From JBEISR01 sp044337705 (lineage in GTDB: Bacteria > Planctomycetota > Planctomycetia > Pirellulales > Pirellulaceae), in contig JBIINB010000008.1 of NCBI GenBank assembly GCA_044337705.1, forward strand, positions 1-64,000: DNA of 64,000 bases, given 5' to 3'. Each line of letters begins with the position of its first letter. The stretch's first letter is position 1. A program made the position numbers and the translations under genes. This document shows, piece after piece, positions 1 through 7,606 of the stretch. The notes beneath the pieces were generated by a model, which was given only the letters and a program-made list of their open reading frames with translations, did not search any database and was not told the DNA's origin.

Positions 1-305
1 GACTGGACCATCGATACCCTGAGGCAAAAGCTGACCGAGGCTGGTGTCGATCTAGATGCGATTCTCGAACGCCATCCGAAAGTCCCACCTGGAAATCCCG
101 ACGGCTCGGATGACCCGATCCAACTGGATCCCATCGAGAGCCATCCTCAGATCTATCCATGGATGCAGCGACTGGCCGATGCTGGGGTCACCAGCGAGCT
201 GCTCCAGAAGCTGAAAGAGCAATGGGTGGCTGACTGGGAAGCCGGCAATGACTGGACCATCGATACCCTGAGGCAAAAGCTGACCGAGGCTGGCGTCGAT
301 CTAGC
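1..305 (+). repeat. 249-bp-period coding tandem repeat
   Basis: Bases 1-55 recur at 250-304 with one mismatch (T to C near position 45 of the unit), a period of 249 bp (83 codons). Such high DNA identity between units implies recent duplication or gene conversion. The array probably continues to the left of the window. Confidence 0.85.
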
Positions 306-621
306 CGCTCTCTTTCGTGCAGCGATTCCGCATAGCCCCCTACCCTGGCTTCCCCCCTCATTTGCACCAATTCCCAACCCTGCAATTTCCCCCGGGTTGA
401 TCAAACTGGTGCGGGATATCGAGATTCCGCGAGCAATTATCTTATCGCTCGTTGAAGAAGCCAAAGTGGCGGCCGACTCAGGAAAGCCATGGGATGCTTT
501 GACTTGGAAAAATCGCTTAGAGGCCGAAGGGTTGGAAATTGGGGCCATCGCGGCTCTGCTTCCACGGCTTCTCTCTAGCGCCAACCACCGAAATGGCATC
601 GAGATCTTGGCGGTCGTCTGA
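1..621 (+). CDS. C-terminal part of a protein with ~83-residue repeats, function unknown
   Basis: The frame is open from the first base of the window to the TGA at 619-621, so the gene starts upstream and only the last 206 residues are seen. It contains repeats of about 83 residues: DWTIDTLRQKLTEAGVDL appears at residues 1-18 and again 83 residues later, nearly identical at DNA level. A third, diverged copy can be aligned near the C-terminus (KPWDALTWKNRLEAEGLEI). Each unit looks helical with a conserved W and the pattern LxxxLxEAGVDL. No signal peptide or catalytic motif is visible in this portion. I do not recognise a family; helical protein-protein interaction repeats are the simplest reading. 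A methionine at 163 is an internal residue, not the likely start. Confidence 0.7.
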   Translation, partial: DWTIDTLRQKLTEAGVDLDAILERHPKVPPGNPDGSDDPIQLDPIESHPQIYPWMQRLADAGVTSELLQKLKEQWVADWEAGNDWTIDTLRQKLTEAGVDLAALFRAAIPHSPLPWLPPSFAPIPNPAISPGLIKLVRDIEIPRAIILSLVEEAKVAADSGKPWDALTWKNRLEAEGLEIGAIAALLPRLLSSANHRNGIEILAVV

Positions 622-966
622 TCTCACGAGGGATTGCTAGCAAATCCTAAGGATCCGTGTCTAGCCGCGCGTTAAAGAATTCAATGGGCCTCAGGATCGC
701 GAGGAAGCGATCACCAAACGAAGGCGAATGCCGAAGTTTTGCGAGTTGCTCAGAGATCAGCTCGGGGCTTGGCGAGGTTGAAAATGGGGACGATGACCAT
801 GTTCAACCGGCTGCTTTGGGTCAGATGTCGAGCTTGCGGTGACACGGTGGCTATCGCCTTATTGGTCGAGCCGCTCAGTCGCTGAAATCTCTTGCGGCAC
901 CTGGACCGCTTCGATACCATCCCGCCATCGCTTGGTTTCTCCTCGATGCACAAGGATGGCTCATCG
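622..966. other. Intergenic region with no supported gene; palindrome near its left end
   Basis: About 345 bases separate the repeat protein from the lipoprotein gene. Short open frames on both strands lack ribosome-binding sites and recognisable products. At 632-648 there is a near-palindrome built on TTGCTAGCAA inside GGAT...ATCC, directly after the upstream stop codon. It could be a weak terminator stem or an operator. Confidence 0.5.
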
Positions 967-2736
967 ATGGTTGCCTCAACTTCTCTCCCCCAATTTTTTC
1001 GCATCGCGATCGTCGTCCTGCTGTTCAGTAGTTGCCTGATCACTGGCTGCCAGCCATTGGAGAAGCGGCTGAGAGGCACCAGTGACCTTCAGGCAGCTCC
1101 ATCCCAAGAGTTGTCCGCAGCGCCTTCGCCAGAAGTCGTCTCGGCGGGATGGTGGAATCCATTCCAGTCCAAGGCAAGGTCTTCTGTCGAACGAAAGGAC
1201 TTGCCAGGTAGGGCGTCCTCGGGATCGCTCACCAACAACACACCATCCAAGCCGAATTCACTGCAGCGGTTCCAGCGATTCATGGGTGTTTCTCGTGAGG
1301 AATCGGCAGAGCCCTCGTCGGCGGAGGCGAAAATCACCGATTCCAACGTCCCACGAGCGACGATGCAGGAGAATCTGGACGCGATGGACCAGCGTCTTTT
1401 GGCGGCGTTGCGTCAACCCGGGACGCGCCCGGGCTTTCGCAACACTGCTGCAGCACCGTCTTCCAACCAGTTCATCGATCCAGCCATCCCTGGGGGAGAG
1501 ACCAAGCTGGCTACCACCGAAGCCAAGCATGCTAAGGGGGAGACAGGGCCTGGCGAATCGATCTCTTCAAGACCGGCATCTTCCGATCCTGTTGCAGGAT
1601 CACCACAGTCACCGTTGATGACTCCGCCCGGACTCGCGGCCCCTTCCACTCCCAACCCTTCTTCTAAGACGGAGTCCAGCCCACCCAGTGCCGGCACTCC
1701 AGCACCAGCGAATGGACCGGAAGGGACTCCAGCGGTTCCCTCCCTGCCGAAAACCATTGCAGCTCCGGAGATTCCATCCAATGAGTCGCCGATCAACGGA
1801 CTGGTAGGGTCACCGGTCGCCGGAACCAGCCTTGTGGACGGAGTTCAAACCAAGCCATGGCTCACTCCACCCGCCATGCTCCCGGTCTCCGGCCAGCCAT
1901 CTGGCAACTTGAATGGCACCAGCGAGATCGCTGCATCGGAACCGACAGCAGGATCCAGCTTGAAAACGCCTCCCACTGCATCCATGGCGTCTGGTCGTGA
2001 GGAGAAGGAAGATGTCCGTTCGGCAGTGGCTTCTTTCGTCGATCCTTCGGCTCGTGCTTGCCTGACTCGAGCAATTCAATTGCTGGAGAGCCAGCCTGAA
2101 ACAGCCAACGCTACTGGAAACCGTGAGTCGCTGGAGAGATTGCGGAAGACCCTGGCTTCGACCGATCCGGGCTATTCCGGTAGCTTATCGTCCGAGGAGC
2201 GGGATCAGGTGATTGGGATTGTGGAGCAGTGGTCGAAGGCATCGGACGCAGTAGCGGTGGACCGTGCGCAGGGGCAGGCGTCGGCAGAACGACTGCTGGA
2301 GGCTCTGACGCGAAGGGAATCTGGCGATGGGATGAAGATTGGAAAGATCGAGTTTTGCGATGAAGTCTTTGGTTACGGCGCGATCGAAAAAGTGACCACC
2401 CGCACATTTTCTGCCGACCAGGGAGTGCTCCTCTATCTAGAGCTTCGCAATCTTCGCGAAGCGTCTCGCGAGAATGGCTTCCAGCGAAAGCTGACGGGGC
2501 GTTATGAATTGCGGGATGACGCCGGTCAAGTGGTCGCTCGCCAGGATCTTCCGGAAGACACCGAGTCGTACGAAAGTTCAAGGCATGATCATTTCATCGT
2601 CTATCGGATCTACATGCCCAAAAAGATCGCAGCAGGATCTTATAGCCTGAACGCAACGATCGAAGATTGTTTGCATCAGAGACAGGCCGAAGGGAGCATC
2701 CGCTTTACGATCGGCGAGGGAAGCGAAAAACGCTGA
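967..2736 (+). CDS. Predicted lipoprotein with long Pro/Ser-rich linker, function unknown
   Basis: From the ATG at 967 the product is 589 residues. It begins with a lipoprotein signal: a hydrophobic segment at residues 12-24, then lipobox I-T-G-C with Cys28 as the lipidation site. AAGGA sits about 10 nt upstream, which favours this start over in-frame starts at 892 and 946. Residues about 60-380 are rich in Pro, Ser, Thr and Ala and likely disordered. The last ~130 residues form a folded-looking domain with CDEVFGYGAIEKV, then alternating hydrophobic strands, and GSYSLNATIEDC near the end. I recall a similar beta-rich tail in other planctomycete envelope proteins but cannot name the family. 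It is probably anchored to a membrane facing the periplasm. It converges on the threonine aldolase gene, with 9 bases between the stops. Confidence 0.75.
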   Translation: MVASTSLPQFFRIAIVVLLFSSCLITGCQPLEKRLRGTSDLQAAPSQELSAAPSPEVVSAGWWNPFQSKARSSVERKDLPGRASSGSLTNNTPSKPNSLQRFQRFMGVSREESAEPSSAEAKITDSNVPRATMQENLDAMDQRLLAALRQPGTRPGFRNTAAAPSSNQFIDPAIPGGETKLATTEAKHAKGETGPGESISSRPASSDPVAGSPQSPLMTPPGLAAPSTPNPSSKTESSPPSAGTPAPANGPEGTPAVPSLPKTIAAPEIPSNESPINGLVGSPVAGTSLVDGVQTKPWLTPPAMLPVSGQPSGNLNGTSEIAASEPTAGSSLKTPPTASMASGREEKEDVRSAVASFVDPSARACLTRAIQLLESQPETANATGNRESLERLRKTLASTDPGYSGSLSSEERDQVIGIVEQWSKASDAVAVDRAQGQASAERLLEALTRRESGDGMKIGKIEFCDEVFGYGAIEKVTTRTFSADQGVLLYLELRNLREASRENGFQRKLTGRYELRDDAGQVVARQDLPEDTESYESSRHDHFIVYRIYMPKKIAAGSYSLNATIEDCLHQRQAEGSIRFTIGEGSEKR

Positions 2737-2745
2737 ACCGTCGGA

Positions 2746-3795
2746 TCAGCAATGCCGTCCAATCGACTCGATCACCTCGCATGCCTGATCGATCTGCGTT
2801 GCGGAGAGATCCAGGTGGGTGACTAGCCGAATCGACTGGGGACCAAAGGGCATCGCCAGCACGCGATGTTCCCGAAGCTGATCGACCAGCTGCCGCGCAG
2901 TGCCTCGCCTGGGATCTACCTGGACGAGGACGATGTTGGAATCGATGCGGACTGGATCGCAGGTCAGGGCGTTGCAACGAGCGACTGCGCTGGCAAGCTT
3001 CTGGGCGTTCTGATGGTCTTCCACCAGACGTTCGCGGTGGTGTTCCAGGGCGTATAAGGCAGCAGCAGCCAGGACTCCTGCCTGTCGCATGCCACCTCCG
3101 AAAAGCTTCCGGGCGCGCCGCGCAGCCTGGATGAACGGTTTAGGTCCAGCCAAGGCCGAACCGACGGGAGCCCCCAGGCCCTTGCTGAAGCAGATGCTGA
3201 CCGAATCGAAATGCCGAGACCATTCGATCGCAGGAATCCCGGATGCAGCTTCCGCATTGAACAGTCTGGCGCCATCCAGATGCGTCTTCAGATGGTTATC
3301 GCGCGCCCACTGGCAGATGTCTACCAATTGCTGATAGGGCCATACCGTTCCGCCACCTCGGTTGTGTGTATTTTCCAGACAGACCAGCCGCGTCCGCACT
3401 AGATGATCCCCTTCTGGCCGGATCAATCCACGAAGTTGATCGAGGTGCAGGACTCCGTACTTCCCCGGAATCGTTCGGGCGACCAGACCACTAAGCTGTG
3501 CGAAGGCGGCCTGCTCGTAGTTGTAGACGTGGCACTGCTCCTCACAGAGAAACTCATCTCCGGGCTGGCAGTGGACCCGAATGGCGATCTGATTGGTCAT
3601 CGATCCGCTGGGCATGAAGATCGCTGCTTCCTTACCCAGGATCTCAGCGGTCCGCGCCTGCAGTCTTTCGATCGTTGGATCGACATCGATCACATCATCC
3701 CCTACCTCGGCCTCGGCGATCGCCTGTCGCATGGCAGGAGTAGGACGCGTCACAGTATCGCTGCGGAGATCGATCCAGGAAGAAGCTTCAGCCAT
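2746..3795 (-). CDS. ltaE: Low-specificity L-threonine aldolase
   Basis: This 349-residue protein matches the beta-eliminating lyase/threonine aldolase family of PLP enzymes, which split L-threonine or L-allo-threonine into glycine and acetaldehyde. Visible features are WIDLRSDTVTRPTPAMR at the N-terminus, MPSGSMTNQIA near residue 65, HLDGARLFNA at 172-181 and the PLP-binding lysine Lys205 in FSKGLGAPVGS. Length is normal for the family. The start codon overlaps the stop of the upstream cytochrome lipoprotein by one base (TGATG), so translation is probably coupled although no shared function is evident. It is cytoplasmic. The exact stereospecificity cannot be read from sequence. Confidence 0.93.
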   Translation of the reverse strand: MAEASSWIDLRSDTVTRPTPAMRQAIAEAEVGDDVIDVDPTIERLQARTAEILGKEAAIFMPSGSMTNQIAIRVHCQPGDEFLCEEQCHVYNYEQAAFAQLSGLVARTIPGKYGVLHLDQLRGLIRPEGDHLVRTRLVCLENTHNRGGGTVWPYQQLVDICQWARDNHLKTHLDGARLFNAEAASGIPAIEWSRHFDSVSICFSKGLGAPVGSALAGPKPFIQAARRARKLFGGGMRQAGVLAAAALYALEHHRERLVEDHQNAQKLASAVARCNALTCDPVRIDSNIVLVQVDPRRGTARQLVDQLREHRVLAMPFGPQSIRLVTHLDLSATQIDQACEVIESIGRHC

Positions 3796-6281
3796 CAGTC
3801 TTTGCCGTAGTGCTTGACTTGGTTCCAGTACTTTTCGAAAGCCCCATCCTGATGGAAATCGGGACTATTGTCCAGGTCGTGGCACTCTAGGCATTTATCG
3901 CGGGCCCTATCGAGTGGCAATCTCATCTCCTCGCGCAGTCGCGTCAGCATCGTCGGGTCAGCTGGACTGGCCCCCTCTTCGGCAGCACTGTGGTCTGCTC
4001 CAGGTCCATGGCAATTCTCACAACCATTTCCCACTAGGTGACGGGATGCTTCCAGTCCTACAAAACCCGAGGTATAGGGATAGTGCTTCTGTGGATTCCA
4101 ACCGGTAACGTGGCAGCTCAGGCATTCCGGATCAAAATGCCTGGCGATCTCCGATCGCTCGGGCGGATGCACAATCGAATCGGTTGCATGGGAATGTGGA
4201 GTCCCTTTCCAGATTTCGAATGCTTTGGTGTGGCATTCGCCGCATTTGTCGCTTCCCACAAAGCGACGATTGCTGGAATGCATCAGGGGCCGAAGCCCCA
4301 GACCATCCAGCCCGGTCAATTGGAGCTCCTCCTGGTACCTTTGAAACAGTTCGGTGATCCGCTGCGAGTCGGGAAACTGGTCGGTCAGCGCAATCCGCTG
4401 ATAGCGCAACGGCTGATTTGGATCATCGTAGAGCCCAATGAGGCCGGCATGCATTCCTTTGACACCCACCTGCACCATTTGACTTGGAGTGCCCTCGATC
4501 GCTTCTGGCTTGTAAGTCGGCTCCCCAAATCCACCACTGGTGATCACCAGATCGAACTTGGGAACCGCTTTGGCCACCTGAGCCGATTCCTCGAGGGATG
4601 CATGAGCGATCAGGACTTTGAAGCGGACTCCCAGTTCTTCCATCTGCCGGGCCGCTTTGGCTACCGGTTCGACGGGATCGACCAGGGAGACGTCGACATT
4701 CTGAACTTGCTTGGACTCTTCGACTCCAAGGAATGCGGTCACTCCGATCTTCCTGTCCCCGATCGAGAGGACCTTCAGCGTCTCCAGGAAGCTTTCTTCG
4801 TAGACCACCACATTGGCCGAAACAAAGGGGCTTTTCTGCTTGGGGTCGATATCGGAGAAACTGAGCAGTAGATCGGTGGCCGATAGGTTCAAGTCATCAG
4901 GTCCCAGTCCCACCGCTTGATATCCCATCAGCTTGAGCGCTTCGGCTGTGCGTGCAAACTTCAATTCCGACTGACGCCCCGGACGTCGCACCTGGTTGCC
5001 AGCGTCCAGAGGAACGACATTCCAACCTTTGTCACGAATCTGCTGTAGCAAGGTATCGCGGCGGATCAGGCCACCCTTTTGATTGGCCAGTCCCGTACAG
5101 CCACAAGGTTCCAGATAGCCGAACTGATCTCCGGTCACCAGCAGCGCCACCCACGGTTGGGACCACCCCTCCGCCAGGACTTGTTCTTTCTCTTCAGGAG
5201 CCACCTTGCCTGCAGTCCCACTATCCGACTTGGTGGGTTGCGGTGTCGGATTCGCTTCGGGCTGCGCTCCGACGACCGTTTTTGCTTTCTCGGTGCGGAC
5301 TGGCTTTTCTTCGGCGATCAATCGGCCACCGGGGATCAATCGGCCACCGGGCACTCGATCGCTAGCCGGTGGTTCCGACCCAGGCTCCTGTCGATCCTGC
5401 AGACGGCTTGCCGGGAGCACATTGCCATCCGACCTACGTCGCTCCAAAAATCCTCTCCGCATCCGTTCGCTCCAGGAAACGGTCTGAACCGAGGAATTCG
5501 CCTGCTCCAGTCGACTTCGGATGCTGGATTGCTGCGAGAGAGGGATTCCATCATCTGAGCCACTCGATGGGCTTTGGGATTCGGGAGGCAACCACTGGAT
5601 GTCTCCCGAGGGGGCCGGACGATTGGAGGAAGATTCTTTCGGATTGGCCGGAGGCAGTCGGCGACTCCAGGGAGACGCGCCGGCCGGGGCAGTCTCTTCT
5701 CTGGCCCTGGTTTCCTGTGGCCTCTGATCGGACGACGACTCGCGCGAGCGTCGATCTGCCTGCGAGTCCCCTGAGGCGCTAGGATAGGGGGTGGGGGGTG
5801 TCGAGAGAGAGGGGCCTTCCGCGAACGCGTTGGATCGATCGGTAGGGATGGAAATCCAGCGCTTCCAACCCTCTCCCAGTGAGATTCCTTTGCCTGCTTC
5901 GGCAAAGCGATCTGCAGGGGTCGACCGCGTCGAGTCGCCGGATGGTACCTGGGAGGGGACCTCGACGATCGCTTCTTGACGCGACCAAGGACCCGCTCCC
6001 AGTCCCCAGCGTTGCGAGGAGGACTTTTGCGAAAAGGTGGGTGGGGTGATCTTGGGGACTTCAGGCCATTTCCATTGCGGCCACCATCGGGATGCCCCTG
6101 TGTTCTGTTCGGACGGCAACACAGGTTGGCTACTGCTGGGTAAGGACCTGCAACCTGCTAAGGGCAGCAGGCTGCCGGTGATCCCTAATGGCAGAGCAAC
6201 CATCAGACCCAGCGTCAACCTGCGTCGTCGCGCCGGAGAGCCACTTCTTGGAAGCAAGACAAAAAGGTGGGATGGGATCAA
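3795..6281 (-). CDS. Lipoprotein: degenerate UshA-like phosphoesterase domain fused to tetraheme cytochrome c
   Basis: The product is 828 residues from a TTG codon preceded by GAGG at 5 nt spacing. Residues 21-44 form a lipoprotein signal with lipobox LAGC (Cys44). Residues ~50-365 are Ser/Pro/Arg-rich linker. Residues ~375-650 resemble the N-terminal metallophosphoesterase domain of UshA/SoxB-type 5'-nucleotidases (GDQFGYLEPCGC, QKGGLIRRD, PLDAGNQV), but the usual metal-ligand motifs are altered: DxH reads DQF, DAGD reads DAGN and GNHE reads GPDD. The C-terminal 150 residues carry four CxxCH heme sites (680-684, 720-724, 754-758, 797-801), as in cytochrome c554-like proteins. It is likely a membrane-anchored periplasmic electron carrier. 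A DUF1573 gene lies 30 bp upstream in the same direction. Confidence 0.85.
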   Translation of the reverse strand: MIPSHLFVLLPRSGSPARRRRLTLGLMVALPLGITGSLLPLAGCRSLPSSSQPVLPSEQNTGASRWWPQWKWPEVPKITPPTFSQKSSSQRWGLGAGPWSRQEAIVEVPSQVPSGDSTRSTPADRFAEAGKGISLGEGWKRWISIPTDRSNAFAEGPSLSTPPTPYPSASGDSQADRRSRESSSDQRPQETRAREETAPAGASPWSRRLPPANPKESSSNRPAPSGDIQWLPPESQSPSSGSDDGIPLSQQSSIRSRLEQANSSVQTVSWSERMRRGFLERRRSDGNVLPASRLQDRQEPGSEPPASDRVPGGRLIPGGRLIAEEKPVRTEKAKTVVGAQPEANPTPQPTKSDSGTAGKVAPEEKEQVLAEGWSQPWVALLVTGDQFGYLEPCGCTGLANQKGGLIRRDTLLQQIRDKGWNVVPLDAGNQVRRPGRQSELKFARTAEALKLMGYQAVGLGPDDLNLSATDLLLSFSDIDPKQKSPFVSANVVVYEESFLETLKVLSIGDRKIGVTAFLGVEESKQVQNVDVSLVDPVEPVAKAARQMEELGVRFKVLIAHASLEESAQVAKAVPKFDLVITSGGFGEPTYKPEAIEGTPSQMVQVGVKGMHAGLIGLYDDPNQPLRYQRIALTDQFPDSQRITELFQRYQEELQLTGLDGLGLRPLMHSSNRRFVGSDKCGECHTKAFEIWKGTPHSHATDSIVHPPERSEIARHFDPECLSCHVTGWNPQKHYPYTSGFVGLEASRHLVGNGCENCHGPGADHSAAEEGASPADPTMLTRLREEMRLPLDRARDKCLECHDLDNSPDFHQDGAFEKYWNQVKHYGKD
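5316..5351 (-). repeat. 18-bp in-frame tandem duplication in the linker
   Basis: GATCAATCGGCCACCGGG is present twice head to tail (5316-5333 and 5334-5351). It encodes a duplicated GGRLI[PA] hexapeptide in the disordered linker of the cytochrome lipoprotein. This is most simply replication slippage in a region under weak constraint. Confidence 0.85.
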
Positions 6282-6311
6282 GGGGACCTCGAAATCTTGG
6301 TCGAGGTGAGG

Positions 6312-7514
6312 CTATTCGACCTCGAACTTCAGAAACATGATCAACTCGGGAGAATGCTCCAAGTTGGTTCGGAAGACAACCTTTCCAAAGTTTGATGGAT
6401 TTGTCCCTGCAAAAGAAACCGGCGAAGATCCTGGTGGCACGATCAATTCCACCGGAAAAATCCGTTGACTGCCTCGCGCCTTGGGCTCCCCGATCTTCAC
6501 CTGCAGCGTCTCCATGGGGCGAATGGCGTCGATGGTCAGCATGGGTTCGGGACCGTTTTCGTCTTTGCGGATGCCAATCAGCAGGGGGGTCACCTTGCCT
6601 TCGCTGGCGACAATTTTTCCGATCGTCAGGGCATTGGTTCGTTCGTCAAAATTGGTGCTGCCGATGACACGGATGTCACTGAGGATCTTGCCGCTGACTC
6701 CAAACTGCAGCTTTTCCCTTTCTCCCAGGTTGGTCTTCAGTTCAACGAATCCGTTCAGCGGTCCAGCGGGCATTCCCTGATCGAGTTGAACTTCGATATC
6801 GGCGGCGTACTTGGCGTCCTTGTGTTGCTCCACTTCCCCAGCGGACAGTGGTCGGACGGTGGCCGTCAAATGGACTCGATCGCGCGTGTTGGGATCGGCC
6901 CATGTCATTTCCTCCACTTCCAATGGCTTCTCGTAATAGCTGTACAGAGTCGTCTTGCGGACGGTCTGGTCCTTGGAGGAGACGTCACCGATCAGAACGC
7001 GGATAGGATCGACCACCAGACTGCTACCGATGAAGCCGCGAACGGAAAGCTGGATTTCTTCCTGATTGGGGTCACTGGTTCGAATGGTCGCTGTCTGGGA
7101 AAAATCTCGCAGCATGCTTTCGGCTGTCCAGGTCAGTTCGACCCCCGTCTCTTCCCCCGGCGCCAGCACTGATTTTTCCAATTCGCCAATCGTGCACTTG
7201 CAGGTACTGGAGAGAACTTCCAGACTCAAAGGCCCGGTGCCGGTGTTTCGGATGACGAATCGGTGGCTGCGGGAGCTGCCAAAGGTCATGGTGCCGAAGT
7301 CGTGGACTTTTCCGTTGACGATCTCTGCCTTCCCGATCCGTTGCGAAACATCTCCCTCGGGAACCTCCGTGCCGACAGCTCGCATTTTTTCGGCTAGGCG
7401 TTCCTTGGGATCCTGAAACGATTCCTTGATCCCTTCGAACGCCTTCTGGTATTTCAGATACCCAAATCCCAGACCGGTCAGTCCTATGAGCAGAGAAAGC
7501 AGTAGGGTTCGCAT
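6312..7514 (-). CDS. DUF1573 domain protein, membrane-anchored or exported
   Basis: This 400-residue protein starts with a hydrophobic segment (residues 3-20, MRTLLLSLLIGLTGLGFGYL) that is either an uncleaved anchor or a signal peptide. A DUF1573 immunoglobulin-like module follows at about residues 65-165: VHDFGTMTFGSSRSHRF, the cysteine pair STCKCT, APGEETGVELTW and a terminal TSDPNQEEIQLSVRG strand. The remaining ~230 residues look like further beta-sandwich repeats. The family is abundant in planctomycetes and Bacteroidetes and has no proven biochemical role. It sits immediately upstream of the four-heme lipoprotein with a 30-base gap, so co-transcription is likely and an envelope role is inferred. 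Confidence 0.85.
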   Translation of the reverse strand: MRTLLLSLLIGLTGLGFGYLKYQKAFEGIKESFQDPKERLAEKMRAVGTEVPEGDVSQRIGKAEIVNGKVHDFGTMTFGSSRSHRFVIRNTGTGPLSLEVLSSTCKCTIGELEKSVLAPGEETGVELTWTAESMLRDFSQTATIRTSDPNQEEIQLSVRGFIGSSLVVDPIRVLIGDVSSKDQTVRKTTLYSYYEKPLEVEEMTWADPNTRDRVHLTATVRPLSAGEVEQHKDAKYAADIEVQLDQGMPAGPLNGFVELKTNLGEREKLQFGVSGKILSDIRVIGSTNFDERTNALTIGKIVASEGKVTPLLIGIRKDENGPEPMLTIDAIRPMETLQVKIGEPKARGSQRIFPVELIVPPGSSPVSFAGTNPSNFGKVVFRTNLEHSPELIMFLKFEVE

Positions 7515-7606
7515 GGCACAAGTCGCTGAGGACAGATGGGAAGTTTCAGGAAAGTGGGAGGCTTTTTCGCGTTGCGGGGACTCCGATCGAACCGTGACGC
7601 GAAAGC

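Noticed and set aside
4038..4871. Plus-strand frame opposite the cytochrome lipoprotein
   Set aside because: Antisense to heme-binding and phosphoesterase-like motifs; no ribosome-binding site or family match.
7515..7606. TTTCGCGT...ACGCGAAA inverted repeat between the DUF1573 and O-antigen ligase-like genes
   Set aside because: The arms are exact but separated by a long loop with no T-tract, so neither terminator nor operator is convincing.
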